Positions 23,642-35,863 of a stretch of 64,000 bases of DNA are shown here, piece by piece; positions within the stretch are counted from its first letter, which is position 1, and each line of letters begins with the position of its first letter. Origin of the DNA: Tragulus kanchil (taxonomy: Eukaryota; Chordata; Mammalia; Artiodactyla; Tragulidae); contig JAIOJX010000006.1 in assembly GCA_022376925.1 (NCBI GenBank), forward strand, positions 64,192,179 through 64,256,178, in the 5' to 3' direction. Position numbers and translations under genes: made by a program. The notes below the pieces were generated by a model. That model worked only from the letters and a program-made list of their open reading frames with translations, had not been told where the DNA came from and did not search any database.

Positions 23642-25724
23642 GTAACTGAGTCAATTTGCAATACCACCAATAGTGACTAAGTGTCTTTTGGCTGATATCC
23701 TTGATAACATTTAGAATTCTTAGACTCTTCTATTTTTGTTTACCACTCTGGTATAGTGGCATGGTTTGATTTTTCTTTCCTAAGTACTGTTACGATTGTG
23801 GTGTTTTGTTTTGTTTTGTTTGACGTTTAGTGACCATTTGCATTTCCTACTTATAGAAAGAAATAACAGTTCAAGTTCTCTGCTTAATACTTTGTTGAGT
23901 TTCCTGTCTTACTGTTTTTGCGGGTATTTTTAAGTACTCTCAGACAAGTCTTTGGCCAGGTACATGTATTGCACATATCTTTTTTCTGATTAGGACAATC
24001 TTTCATCCTATAACTATTTTCTTTTTTGTTTCACTTAAGCAATTTTTCCTTAATACTAGGTGGTGATATTTTTTCATGTGATCTTGTAAAAGCATTATAG
24101 TTTTTCCATTTCTATTTAGATCTACAAACTATCTGAAGTAAACACTTTTGTTTCATGTGTGGGAAGCATCCAATTTTATTTATTTACCTAAAAATATTCA
24201 ATTGTCTAAAGCATTTATTGAAAAAGATATCTTTCTCCCCATTGCTCTATCATTTCAGTAAGAGAAGAGGCACCTTACTTATGCTGTAACAAGTGATGTG
24301 TTTGGTCTTATTCCCCATATTTTCATTTACATTGATTGCATGTCTTCCTTTTTATTCATTTTAAAAAATATTTTGGTTTTGTTAAATATTAACTTAGTAT
24401 TTCCACCTTTTATTGTGAAAGATCTGTATTCTTCCAAACTAGTATGTTTACTCTCCACTTCCTGAACCTCAAATCTGTATACCAATATATATAAGCCTAT
24501 ACATTTAGGACTATATGATACCAACTATTTTCCATATCTATAATTCCCTGCTTTACTTGCTTTATTTCACACTGTGTTGAGATAAATATTTTAGTGTATT
24601 TGTAATTCATTCACTACTATACTTTATCTTCATAACTATATAGAATTCTCTTTTATGAATACACTATAACTTATCCATTCTCCTGTGGATAACCTTTTTT
24701 TTCCTAGTTTTTTCTAGTTTACATCATTGTGAACAAGGCTGGTTCACATGCCCATTTTCTTGTGTAACTGAGTCAATTTGCAATACCACCAATAGTGACT
24801 AAGTGTCTTTTGGCTGATATCCTTGATAACATTTAGAATTCTTAGACTCTTCTATTTTTGTTTACCACTCTGGTATAGTGGCATGGTTTGATTTTTCTTT
24901 CCTAAGTACTGTTACGATTGTGGTGTTTTGTTTTGTTTTGTTTGACGTTTAGTGACCATTTGCATTTCCTACTTATAGAAAGAAATAACAGTTCAAGTTC
25001 TCTGCTTAATACTTTGTTGAGTTTCCTGTCTTACTGTTTTTGCGGGTATTTTTAAGTACTCTCAGACAAGTCTTTGGCCAGGTACATGTATTGCACATAT
25101 CTTTTTTCTGATTAGGACAATCTTTCATCCTATAACTATTTTCTTTTTTGTTTCACTTAAGCAATTTTTCCTTAATACTAGGTGGTGATATTTTTTCATG
25201 TGATCTTGTAAAAGCATTATAGTTTTTCCATTTCTATTTAGATCTACAAACTATCTGAAGTAAACACTTTTGTTTCATGTGTGGGAAGCATCCAATTTTA
25301 TTTATTTACCTAAAAATATTCAATTGTCTAAAGCATTTATTGAAAAAGATATCTTTCTCCCCATTGCTCTATCATTTCAGTAAGAGAAGAGGCACCTTAC
25401 TTATGCTGTAACAAGTGATGTGTTTGGTCTTATTCCCCATATTTTCATTTACATTGATTGCATGTCTTCCTTTTTATTCATTTTAAAAAATATTTTGGTT
25501 TTGTTAAATATTAACTTAGTATTTCCACCTTTTATTGTGAAAGATCTGTATTCTTCCAAACTAGTATGTTTACTCTCCACTTCCTGAACCTCAAATCTGT
25601 ATACCAATATATATAAGCCTATACATTTAGGACTATATGATACCAACTATTTTCCATATCTATAATTCCCTGCTTTACTTGCTTTATTTCACACTGTGTT
25701 GAGATAAATATTTTAGTGTATTTG
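22263..25724 (-). mobile_element. Old L1 fragment, antisense, duplicated
   Basis: T-rich sequence with 'catcattgtgaacaaggctg', 'ttgcaataccaccaatagtg' and 'tttcatgtgtgggaagcatc' reads as the 3' part of an old L1 in reverse orientation. Duplications G and H make parts appear up to three times (near 22318, 23497 and 24622). No intact frame. Confidence 0.6.
23497..25724 (+). repeat. Direct tandem duplication H (23497-24602 / 24622-25724)
   Basis: About 1.1 kb, offset about 1122-1125 bp, separated by a 19-base filler. It starts inside the second copy of G, so the two duplications overlap by about 145 bp. Confidence 0.94.
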
Positions 25725-26029
25725 ACTTCCCTAGCCCATAGTTTGCTCCAGGATAAGAAGTTTAGAAAGCTTCAAGATTTCTTTCTTATCACCTACTTAT
25801 GGATACCTACATTCATTAAGATAAATTAGAGATTTTAAACACAAATAATGATCAAGTTTTCCCATGTTTGCAGTATAACCATAATAAAGAGTGCTTGTTT
25901 AGAATTTTTATTCTACATTTACAGACTATCACTATCCATTTAGCTAGATACTTTCATAGAGGTTAAGAATGAGACAGAGACTGAGTCCTTGCTAACCACT
26001 TCACCTTCTTCCATCTTAATGTTCTGATT
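25725..26029. other. No feature recognised
   Basis: AT-rich, no gene or nameable repeat. Confidence 0.4.
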
Positions 26030-26165
26030 TGGGACTTTCCTGGATGTCCGGTAGTTAAGGCTCCCAATGCAGAGGGCATGGGTTCTATCCCTGGTTGAGG
26101 AACTAAGATCCCACGTGCTACACAGTGTAGCCAAAAAAAAAAGAAAGAAAGAAAGAAAACACTCA
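26030..26165 (+). mobile_element. Short CHR-type tRNA SINE with (aaag)n tail
   Basis: 'ggactttcctggatgtccgg' head with 'tagttaaggctcccaatgc' (box A region) and 'gggttctatccctgg' (box B region), ending 'acagtgtagcc' then A-run and (aaag)n. It lacks the long CHR body. Confidence 0.8.
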
Positions 26166-27930
26166 AATAAAATAAAGATTGATCCTCTGATTTATTTCTT
26201 GATTTGTTAAAACTGTTGCAGGAGTATTTTTAGCAAATAAATATATTCTCTAAATCTTTCAATATCTACAAATTCTTTTCATTTATCCAGGCAGATAAAT
26301 AATATCCTGATTGCCTATAGCAGTCTAATGTAGTAGTTCTTTTCTCTGTCCTTTATAGATATTCTTCTTCATCTAGATCTACTGTTACAGATGAAATATC
26401 TGATACCATACTAATTTTTTAATAAATAACTTGTTTTTCTACAGGAAACTTGAAGATTTTCATCTTTCTTTTTTAATATAAAAAAAAATCTCTAGCTTTA
26501 GAGTGTGGCTGTTTTACCAGGATATTTGTATCGACCTTTGCTTTACCAGTTTTGCCTGGAACGTGATGAGGACTTTAGATTTAACTGTTCTTAAATTCAG
26601 TGAGATTTTCTTCTATCATTTAGTCATTTCCTCTTATTTCAGATCCTTTTCCTGCTAAATGTCACATTGTGAGCAAGTTAAATCCCCTGGGGTTTTCTTT
26701 TATGCTGTTTTTTTCCCATTGCTACCATTTCCTTACATTTTACTATATGTTTGGTCATTTCTTCTTATTCTTGCTAAATACAAATAACTGTCTCAAAAGT
26801 GTCCACCTTCTCTTGTTTTATTGCTTTGACACATTTTAAAATTTGAAAATTATGTATATTTTTTCACCTCACACATTTAGTTGTCATTTGTTTTTATTTT
26901 TTCTGGGTGCAAATCTTAAAATTTTTTTCTTAGGAAATTAAAGTTTGCCTGTTTTCCCTTACAGAATCTAAGTGCCTTCTTTTATTTATTTATCTGTGAA
27001 TCTAAGAGCCTTCTTTTATTTTGTATTTATACTTTTTTTTTTCCAGTCCAAGCTGTTGGTATTTCTGATGATATCCCATTTCAAGAGCTTTAAGGGTCTC
27101 TCATGTATGGTTCAAGGATTCACTTTATTAATCCAGGAGTTCTTCCACAGGTTTTTCTCATGTAATCTCTTCTCTATTCCTGACTTCTATTTAGATAGCT
27201 GAGGGGAATCATATGCCCAATCTCTTCAAAACCCTTCTATATGACTTTGTACTCTGATTTTGTTCTTAATCTTTACAAGTCATTCAAAATAAGTTGTTGA
27301 ACTATATCCTTGGGTTTCTGGCCAGGGCACAAATTCCTGACAGTGTCTTCTGATTATTGCATTGTTTGTGATCTGGATAGGTTGAGAATGTTCCAAATCA
27401 TGAAGTCCTGGTTCCTTTTATTTTTTTTCCCCTGGTTCCTTTTTGCTTAACAATTCTTCCTTCAATCATCTCTTTCTTGTCTTATTTTGCTAAGCAACAA
27501 GAAGGAACCAGGTCGTTCCATTAATCTTTTGCTTAGACAGGTATCTGGGATGAATACCCAATTTCACTGTTTATAGGTTCTGCTTTCCACTTAGCTGTAG
27601 GATACAATTCAGCTAGATTTTCTGCCACCATATAAGAAGGCTTTTTTTCCTCTAGTTTCCAATAATATGATTCTCATTTTGTTTTGATTCTTCTTCAGCA
27701 GTATCTTTACCATTCATATTTCCACCAAAAGTCTATTTATAATGATTTATATGCTCACTAAGACAATATAGGGTTCCTTTGCTATGATTTTCACTTTGAG
27801 TCCTCACTGGAAGAGTCATTAATGCCCACCTTTATACTAAATCTGTTCAAAGCAATGTAATCTTTTTCTATCATGTGCCTAAAAATTCTTTCATCTCTGT
27901 CTACTGTCCAATTCTAAAACCAGTTTCATA
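26166..27930. other. AT-rich sequence, no gene
   Basis: No exon-like open frame with conserved signature. Parts may be very old LINE. The frame 26972-27202 is a T-rich chance frame. Confidence 0.4.
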
Positions 27931-28430
27931 TTTTAGGTATTTATACAGCAGCACCCCACTTCTAGGTACCAAAATATGTAATAGCTTCCTTTTGCTACTA
28001 TAACAAAATGCCAGAAACAGTGACTTGAAGCAACACAAATTTCTTATCTTATAGTTCTGAATGTCATAAATCTAAAATAGACTTCATTTGATTAAAATCA
28101 GTGTTGGCAGGGCTGAATTCCCCTGGAGACTCTAGGGGAGAATCTTTTTTCTCATCTTTCACACCTTTAGGGACCTCTTGAGTTCTTTGGTTTGTTGCCT
28201 CTTCTTCCATCTTCAAAGTCAGCCAGGTAGCATCTTCAAGTTCTCCCTAACTCTGTTGCTTCTGCTTCCCTTGTGATTATGCTGGATCTCCTGGGTGACC
28301 CAGGGTAACCTTGCCTTCACAAGATTAATCACCAAGCTCCTCTTGCTCTGTGAGCTCATGTAACATAATGTATTATGTAACATACTGTAAATATAATGCA
28401 TTATTCAGGGTTTTCCAGAGGTAGAGAGAA
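27931..28430. mobile_element. Ancient eutherian interspersed repeat, family not assigned
   Basis: The phrases 'ttgctactataacaaaatgc', 'acaaatttcttatcttatag' and 'tagttctgaatgtcataaat' recall a widespread old mammalian repeat of which I know the sequence type but not the name. It is interrupted at the right by a Bov-tA. Confidence 0.4.
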
Positions 28431-28447
28431 CCCGTAAATATATATAG

Positions 28448-28605
28448 GCTCTTCTGTCCATGGGATTCATCAGACAAGTTTATTACAATGGGTTGCCATG
28501 ATGTGCTCCAGAGGATCTTCCTGACCCAGGGATTGAACCCCCATCTCTTATGTCTCCTGCACTGGCAGGCAAATTCTTTACCACTTGCTCCACATGGGAA
28601 GCTCT
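28448..28605 (-). mobile_element. Bov-tA SINE, antisense, beside a microsatellite
   Basis: Reverse Bov-tA: 'tctgtccatgggattcatca', 'gatcttcctgacccagggat', 'tgtctcctgcactggcaggc' and 'ttctttaccacttgctcc', ending with 'catgggaagc'. Its head end lies directly against the (TA)n(CA)n tract. Confidence 0.9.
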
Positions 28606-28608
28606 TTC

Positions 28609-28725
28609 TATATATATATATACATACATATATATATACACACACACACACATACACACACGCACACACACACATATATATACATATATATACGTATATA
28701 TATACTCACACACATACATACACAA
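28609..28725. repeat. Compound microsatellite (TA)n(CA)n
   Basis: Alternating TA, TACA and CA tracts of about 117 bp. Its length is likely to vary between individuals. Confidence 0.95.
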
Positions 28726-28914
28726 AATTTTTTTCTTCATTGATGGAGGTCAGTTTTTGTGTTTTTGTTTTTCATTAAAGTCTACACCCATTATAGAAGA
28801 TAATCAAAATCTACTGATTTAAATGTCAATCTCATGTAAAAAATACTTTTACAATATAGAAAATAATATTTGACCAATACCTGATCTAGTTGACACATAA
28901 AATTAACCATCACG

Positions 28915-29236
28915 CATATAGTCAAACTTCATTTTATTGTATTTTGGATTATTATGCCTCACAAATACTATGTTTTTTTACAAAATGAAATGTACCTGTA
29001 GTAACCCTGAATTTTTCAGATGATGCTTAGTATTTTTTAGCTATAAAATTTTTAAATTAAGGTATGTGCCTTTATTAGACATACTGTGGTGATGCACTTA
29101 ATAAACTACTGTATAGTGTCAACTTTTATTATGTACTGGGAAAGCAAAACATTTGTATGACTCAGTTTATTGATATATTCACTTTATTGCAGGGGTCTGG
29201 AGTGGAATCCACTGTATCTCCAGGGTATATCTGTAG
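28915..29236. mobile_element. Tigger-type (TcMar) DNA transposon, MITE-like
   Basis: The left end has 'cttcattttattgtattttg' followed by 'tacaaaatgaaatgtacctg'. The right end has 'ttgatatattcactttattg', 'caggggtctggagtggaatc' and 'tatctccagggtatatctgt', the typical Tigger end. The middle 'ttaaggtatgtgcctttatt' also fits. It is too short to have coded for transposase. Confidence 0.7.
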
Positions 29237-29992
29237 TAAGAGGTTTCAGGGATTAATAGCTGAACATCTCTGTAGGGCCATTATTCTGCTTACCACAGTC
29301 ATGATTTTAAAATGTGAAGAATGAAAGGAATGAAATAAGAAGACAAAAGTGGCGGTGGGGGGGGGGGCAGGTATAAACAGAACTGCAAAGAGCACTTGAC
29401 AAACAAAATTCAACAGTGTGGAGGTGGGAGGGAGGGGGGAATGGCGATGTCAGAAAAAGTGATAAGAAGCAAGGCTGTGTGCAGGGGTAGCCACGGGCCA
29501 GCTTATAGACAGAAGGGGTTTGTCTTCATACAGGGTTTTGATTTTTACCCTAAAGTGAATCATTGGGTGTGGACCATTGTATGCATTCAGAAGAGACTGA
29601 ATTAGGAAGGGTGAGATCATCATTGTGTTTAAGGAAGACTACTCTGGTGCCACTGTGAAGAAGACTTGACTCCCAGGGAGAGCCACTGGAGACAGAGGAA
29701 AAATGAACAGTGACTGAAAAAACACTGTAACAATGGCTCCGAAGGGGAAGAGCTCAAGGCTTGGTCACCATGACTAGGTGACAGATGAATTCAAGATGAT
29801 AAATTTGTAAAAATGTGCCTACTAAGCACTGTAAATATTATGTTCATGTTTAAGACAGAAATGTGATTATAAAGACAACTGATTATACTACTAGAAGACA
29901 GTAGGCATCTGACTACAGACTTTTAAAATCTATTTATTATACACCGTCACAGGCAAATGACATATAATAATAGCACTTACTGAACATGGTGT
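29237..29992. other. No gene; G-rich runs
   Basis: Holds a G-run at about 29352-29367 and a purine tract near 29420-29445. No nameable element or exon. Confidence 0.4.
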
Positions 29993-30461
29993 TGTTAGAG
30001 CAAACACTGACTGAAACCACACATTACACAGGCACCATAGTAACCATCTGCATGAGTTACTTTAGGACAGGAGATCCTGGTCAGGAACGTGGAACTAGCA
30101 AGTTACCACCAACTGAAAGATTTCAGGAAAGGTCAAAAGGAGATGCCACGTGTCCTACCACCTCCTAGAAGCCTTCTAGCTGGACCGAGTGATGCACGTG
30201 CCACCAGGAAGGACACTGAATCAGAATGATTGGCCAAAGACAATCTGGGAACTAATCCTATCACTATAAAAGCTGAGACTGTGAGTCACATGGCAGAGCA
30301 GTCTTCCTGGGTTTTGTTACTCTGTGGTTCTCCACCCAGGTGTCCCTCCCCCATAAAGCCTCTTGCCCTGTCAGCTCCTCTGTCTCCTCGGATAATTCAG
30401 TTCCAAGTGTTAGACAGGAGTCCACTCAAGAGCCATGCAAGGGATCCCTCTGCCTGCAACA
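29993..30461 (+). mobile_element. Solo LTR of a ruminant endogenous retrovirus (BTLTR1-like)
   Basis: Starts TGTTAGAG and ends TGCAACA, so it has TG...CA ends and a length of about 469 bp. In order it shows a CCAAT-type box (gattggccaaag, 30229-30240), a TATA box (tataaaa, 30265-30271) and a polyadenylation-like signal (cataaagcc near 30351) followed by a T/G-rich stretch. This is the U3-R-U5 layout of a gammaretrovirus-like LTR, and I recall closely similar bovine LTRs. No gag, pol or env lies beside it, so it is a recombination remnant. A 4-bp flanking repeat is only approximate (gtgt/gtgc). Confidence 0.75.
30265..30271 (+). promoter_or_regulatory. TATA box within the solo LTR
   Basis: tataaaa about 36 bases downstream of a CCAAT-type element and about 85 bases upstream of the polyadenylation-like signal, in the usual LTR order. 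Whether it is active cannot be read from sequence. Confidence 0.5.
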
Positions 30462-30559
30462 GTGCCAGGCTTCAGTAAAAATGTTTGCATGTACTTATCA
30501 TTTAATATTTACATATACCTGGTGTGTTATACATGTAGTGTTAGTATTACATGGTGCTT

Positions 30560-30650
30560 AGAAAGCTACAGTATATTACCCTGAATTACACAGTGGTGAA
30601 GTAAGAATTTGAACTTAGACCGCTCTGACTCTAATGGATATTTGGTTTTT
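30560..30650 (-). mobile_element. MIR-like fragment
   Basis: 'ctgaattacacagtggtgaa' followed by 'gaatttgaacttagaccg' and 'ctctgactctaatgg' follows the MIR core in reverse orientation. Confidence 0.5.
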
Positions 30651-30718
30651 AAGGAAAGAAAGGGAGTTCCATCTTTCTTTACTGACAAAGTCTCACTTGA
30701 TCTAAATAATAGGCCAAA

Positions 30719-31007
30719 CAGGGCTTCCCTGGTGGTCCAGTAGGTGGAGTATCCACCTTGCAATGCAAGGGGCAAGTGTTTGATCACTGGCACAGGAAGA
30801 TCCCACGTGCCACGGAACTGTTGGACTGGTGTGTCCAACTACAAGCCAGCACTCTGGAGTGCATGCGCCCAGAGCCAGTGCCCTACAAGGAGAGAGGCCA
30901 CTGCAATGGGAGGTCCACACAGGCAGAAGAATAAAGATGCATGAAAAACAAATAAATAAAAATTCAATAAAAAGAGGCCAAATTTTTTAAAAAAAGATCT
31001 TAAAAAA
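30719..31007 (+). mobile_element. tRNA-headed SINE (same unrecognised family), + strand
   Basis: Head 'gggcttccctggtggtccag' with box A 'tggtccagtagg' and box B-like 'gtgtttgatcactgg'; body 'cactggcacaggaagatccc', 'gtgtccaactacaagcc' and 'gaggccactgcaatgggagg'; tail with aaataaataaaaa. Flanked by an 11-bp target-site duplication aataggccaaa at 30708-30718 and 31008-31018. A further 'aggccaaa' lies inside the tail at about 30975. Confidence 0.9.
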
Positions 31008-31074
31008 AATAGGCCAAATAACAGCTATGATAGAAAGAACAAAGAGAATAACCAGTAGCCTCAAAGATGCATCT

Positions 31075-31160
31075 TCAGACAGCTAACGACTAGCTCTGTG
31101 ACCTTGAGCAAGTCTTTTCTCTCTCTGTCCCATTTTCCTCATCTGCAAATTAAGTCTGTT
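31075..31160 (+). mobile_element. MIR fragment (core)
   Basis: 'tagctctgtgaccttgagca' followed by a pyrimidine-rich stretch and 'ttttcctcatctgcaaatta' is the recognisable MIR core. Confidence 0.8.
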
Positions 31161-32640
31161 TTCCATCCTACTGATCCACTGACCAATAAAGCAAATTATT
31201 TACACTTTCATAACTATTCCTTTCACAATTCATCTCTGTGGGAGTATAAGATTCAGATTTCCCTTCTTCCTGACATGTATTCTGTATTCTGTCTGATGGA
31301 TGGTGACCACTGAGTCTGCAGTCTGATGTGGTTTGCAAAATATCAGACAATGGAACCTTGAAAGTCTGTTCCAGATCATAAAGCCTTGTAATGTGCTGTA
31401 ACTGACAATATTTACTTTTCTTAAAAAAAAAAAAAAAAAAAACACAAAAACAAAAAAGCTGTTGTAAATGTATTCAGCTGTGAAAGAGAAATACTACTTA
31501 CTGAGACATTGTTGAACGTGCATTGCATTTTATACGAAGGAAGCCCCCAGGAAGAAAGAAAATAAATCAGGGGGATTTTTTTCTTTTCTCTGTGGAAGAG
31601 ATTACAGAATTGCTAAAGTGCATCAAGGACAATGGAATGTAAACAATGTAGATTCATTCCAGGACTATGAAATGTCTTCATATTCTGGAATTAGTTACAG
31701 AGAGTGGATAAAAAGAAGTGAAAGTTTCCTGGAGTGAACTGAAAAAAAAGTAATATGACATTCATTCGCAAAACTTGTTAGGTTTGGATCTTCTAAAGAC
31801 AAATTGTTTATTTTCCTTAGAAATTTTAACAACAACTGCTAGTGATATGGAAGTAGCAGGTGGGCTTTTAAAGGTAAACACTGAGCTACCGAAAGCTATG
31901 CCAAGGGAATCACATTCTGTGACAAGCTGTGTTTGGGGCTGTTAAGCCACTGATACTGCTTGTAATTGGGAAACTGCCTCTTTCACACAGTCCATCAGAC
32001 AGTCACTTGGCTGTATTTAATGGAAGGCGCTGATGAGAAGCCATAACGGGAGCACTGGGGTGACATTCCATTTAATGCCATCCCCAAACAGATGAAAGTG
32101 TGAGCTTTCCAAGGGGAGGCATAAACACTGGGCTGGGAGCAAGCAGGATTACAGTGCAAAACCTAACAACTCAGATGAGAGATCCACAGCCCAGTGACTT
32201 AGCGATGGGGCTCAGTGGGTAAGTAGTGTCATTGCTGCTTGTAGATGGATTTTGTGTCTCTCATTCAACCTTTCTCCAACCCTACCTACTCCCTGGAGAA
32301 ACAATGCAGATTATGGAAGCAGTGTGGCTTCTGTTTGAGCATTTATGTAAGGAGTGGAAAGGAAAACAAAAGTCCTTGTGTAATAGCATGAAAAGCAGCT
32401 TAGAAAGCAGGGAAACAACTCTTCGTGTGGTCTCACAAAATGTGACCTCCATTTTCTTATTAATGCAAAAATTGCCTTAGATGATGTCAAAGTCGGCCTA
32501 AAAGTTTATTTCTGTGAATTAATAATTGCTTGTTTTATTCTAATTGGGCACAGGAATATAAGGGATAAAACAAGAGTAACTCTGTAGGAATTGGGAGGTC
32601 CTTTTAGGAAATAAAAGAAAAAACCGACCTCAGTTGTTGA
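31161..32640. other. Largely non-repetitive sequence, no exon recognised
   Basis: Apart from an A-run at about 31422-31443, I see no SINE, LINE or LTR. The part 31880-32220 is less AT-rich than its surroundings and has no long frame. It could hold conserved non-coding sequence, but I cannot test that here. Confidence 0.35.
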
Positions 32641-32856
32641 CTTAGCTCAGTGACTGGTAATAACATGACATTGTACCTACTGATTGACTCTTGGATCACC
32701 TCCCTTTCTCCACTGATCAACTACCCCTCACTATTCATAGTCTCAACCATGATGAACTTCCCCATGGAGTGTCCTGCTTCTATTCTCATCATCTTCCAAT
32801 TTGTTTTTACGCTGCAACTGCTACTGTACGAGTCCAAGCTCATACTGCTCTCAGTA
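32641..32856. mobile_element. L2-like fragment, left part
   Basis: 'tgtcctgcttctattctcat' with surrounding C/T-rich text resembles the L2 3' region. It appears to continue at 33361 after the LTR. Confidence 0.45.
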
Positions 32857-33360
32857 TTGACAGGTCAATAAATGGAGAGATGAGGTGTTGGAGCAAGGAA
32901 CAGCGACTTTATTGGGAAAGCCAGCAGAACAAGAACATGGTGGGCTTTTGTTCCAGAGAACCATGTTACCTGAGTTAGAATTCAGGCTTCTTTCATAAGT
33001 ATTTAAAAGGAAGGAGGAGATAGCTGGTTGTTGTAAACTTCTTATCGCAGGAATCCTTTGTTCTTATACTTCTCCACTGGAGATCTGATCACAATGTTAC
33101 TGTAAACCTCCAACAAGGCAAATATACCCCCTCTGTCCTGCAACTTTTTATCTCTATATGAAAAGTGTTATACCTTTGAAAGACAGAGCCTGGAAAATGG
33201 ACTACCATACAGATTTCAGGCTATAGGCAAGAAACTTTTAGTCATTCTTAGCCAGCATGACTAAGCATAGGCAACAAAGCACAAGGGTTTGAGCTAAAAG
33301 AATAGATCCAGTATAGTGTCAGGTTTGTTCTTCTCTGTTACATAACTAGAGAAATATTCC
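32857..33360 (-). mobile_element. LTR-like element, antisense
   Basis: 'gatgaggtgttggagcaagg', 'aacagcgactttattgggaa', 'agttagaattcaggcttctt' and 'gtaaacctccaacaaggcaa' match an LTR type that I recall as common in ruminant DNA, here reversed. The family and exact ends are uncertain. It seems to be inserted inside an L2 copy. Confidence 0.5.
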
Positions 33361-35514
33361 CCAAACACAAATCTGCCTGTGTCACTCCTTTGTTTACAAA
33401 TTATAAAAGTTCACCATTGGCCTCAAAATAAAATCCAAACTCCTTGGCTTGTTGCACAAAGTGTTTGTGACAGTGCCTCCAGGAAGGGCCACCCATGTCA
33501 GAGCTAAGGAAGAAGCCTGCAAGGACTGTGAACTGTGTTTATCTGAAGGACTCTCAGAAATATTCTTGGGAGAGAGAAGGGGAGTCATGTACAAAAGGAA
33601 GTGCATAGAAACTACCAAAAATGTCTAGTGTCAAATTTGAAGGGTTGAGGGGAAATGCTTGAGCCCAAATTTGACAGATCTGAAGCAGAACAGATAGAAG
33701 TGGTGCAGAGAATGGACAGCAAGGAAGCTGCAGGACAGCTGTGTAAGGTGAGGGTGGAGCTCTTCAGTCACATGCCACAATCTCTCTTGTGGACCAGAAT
33801 GAGAATATGAGGGAGGTAGGAAGGACTCCACACAACGTCCCTTTTCAGCCTCAGCTCTGGCCCTTGCCCTCAGCTATGCTATCCTCCTTCAGTGAAAGAG
33901 GATACTGAAAAATACTCTGTTCTTTCACATGACTTTGCTCAGTCTCTCCCACTCTGGGATAGACTTTGCCTTTTTATTTCCTTCTGCTAAGAAACTCTTT
34001 TTCAACCTTCAAGACATGGCAGAGATTTTAAAACCTGAGTGCACCCTTCTACAAGCTGTGAGAGTGCATTGTTCCTTCTCTGTGCCTCGATAGGACTTGC
34101 ACATACCCAAGAGATATCACTTATCACCTACTATTATTATTTGATTATGTGGCTGTCTCCACACGAGAATATAAGTTTCTCAGAAAGATATGACTTAATC
34201 AATACACTAAATGTAGGAGAAAAAGACCAGGACACATTACAGACACTCTTCTTTCTTGCTGATTGAACCCAAAGGACTAAAATAGAATTCTATAGTAAAT
34301 ATTTTTTACTTTTATGTGTTTATACATTCAGGGAATGTTTTCTTCTGATTTAAAACAACCATACAGATTTCAGGCTATAGGCAAGAAACTTTTAGTCATT
34401 CTTAGCCAGCATGACTAAGCATAGGCAACAAAGCACAAGGGTTTGAGCTAAAAGAATAGATCCAGTATAGTGTCAGGTTTGTTCTTCTCTGTTACATAAC
34501 TAGAGAAATATTCCCCAAACACAAATCTGCCTGTGTCACTCCTTTGTTTACAAATTATAAAAGTTCACCATTGGCCTCAAAATAAAATCCAAACTCCTTG
34601 GCTTGTTGCACAAAGTGTTTGTGACAGTGCCTCCAGGAAGGGCCACCCATGTCAGAGCTAAGGAAGAAGCCTGCAAGGACTGTGAACTGTGTTTATCTGA
34701 AGGACTCTCAGAAATATTCTTGGGAGAGAGAAGGGGAGTCATGTACAAAAGGAAGTGCATAGAAACTACCAAAAATGTCTAGTGTCAAATTTGAAGGGTT
34801 GAGGGGAAATGCTTGAGCCCAAATTTGACAGATCTGAAGCAGAACAGATAGAAGTGGTGCAGAGAATGGACAGCAAGGAAGCTGCAGGACAGCTGTGTAA
34901 GGTGAGGGTGGAGCTCTTCAGTCACATGCCACAATCTCTCTTGTGGACCAGAATGAGAATATGAGGGAGGTAGGAAGGACTCCACACAACGTCCCTTTTC
35001 AGCCTCAGCTCTGGCCCTTGCCCTCAGCTATGCTATCCTCCTTCAGTGAAAGAGGATACTGAAAAATACTCTGTTCTTTCACATGACTTTGCTCAGTCTC
35101 TCCCCACTCTGGGATAGACTTTGCCTTTTTATTTCCTTCTGCTAAGAAACTCTTTTTCAACCTTCAAGACATGGCAGAGATTTTAAAACCTGAGTGCACC
35201 CTTCTACAAGCTGTGAGAGTGCATTGTTCCTTCTCTGTGCCTCGATAGGACTTGCACATACCCAAGAGATATCACTTATCACCTACTATTATTATTTGAT
35301 TATGTGGCTGTCTCCACACGAGAATATAAGTTTCTCAGAAAGATATGACTTAATCAATACACTAAATGTAGGAGAAAAAGACCAGGACACATTACAGACA
35401 CTCTTCTTTCTTGCTGATTGAACCCAAAGGACTAAAATAGAATTCTATAGTAAATATTTTTTACTTTTATGTGTTTATACATTCAGGGAATGTTTTCTTC
35501 TGATTTAAAACAAC
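33204..35514 (+). repeat. Direct tandem duplication I (33204-34357 / 34358-35514)
   Basis: Offset 1154 bp. The join is at a shared 'accatac'/'acc'. The copies are nearly identical, with one extra C near 35104. Confidence 0.94.
33361..33520. mobile_element. L2 fragment, right part
   Basis: 'tctgcctgtgtcactccttt' and 'aaataaaatccaaactcctt' follow the L2 3' region. Copied at 34515-34674 by duplication I. A further L2-like stretch lies near 33960-34090. Confidence 0.6.
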
Positions 35515-35863
35515 CAACCAAAAATGTTCTTTTCCTCTACCTATAAGAGGGAAACCTGTGTAGAAGAAAAGGAGGAGAAAGCTAATAGGTCTTACATGAA
35601 AATTCTAAAGATATGGGGTAGGTACCAACTGGTATCTGGAACTGCACTGACTTGAAGAAATGGTTTTAAGCTGCTTCCCAGAGAAAGACGACTTAGTCTG
35701 CTGTGGATGAGAGTGAGTAAATAGTGAAGGGAGCTAGAGTTGGATATAGTACTGCTTATATCACAATAATGCTTCCCTTGGGATGTGAGATTACATATCT
35801 AGAGAGATAGATTTGGGAAGAGAAAGCATCTTGTAAAACATGAATATCAAAAATCTTAGGCTG
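35515..35863. other. No feature recognised
   Basis: No gene or nameable repeat. It ends in the target sequence used by the next two SINE insertions. Confidence 0.4.
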
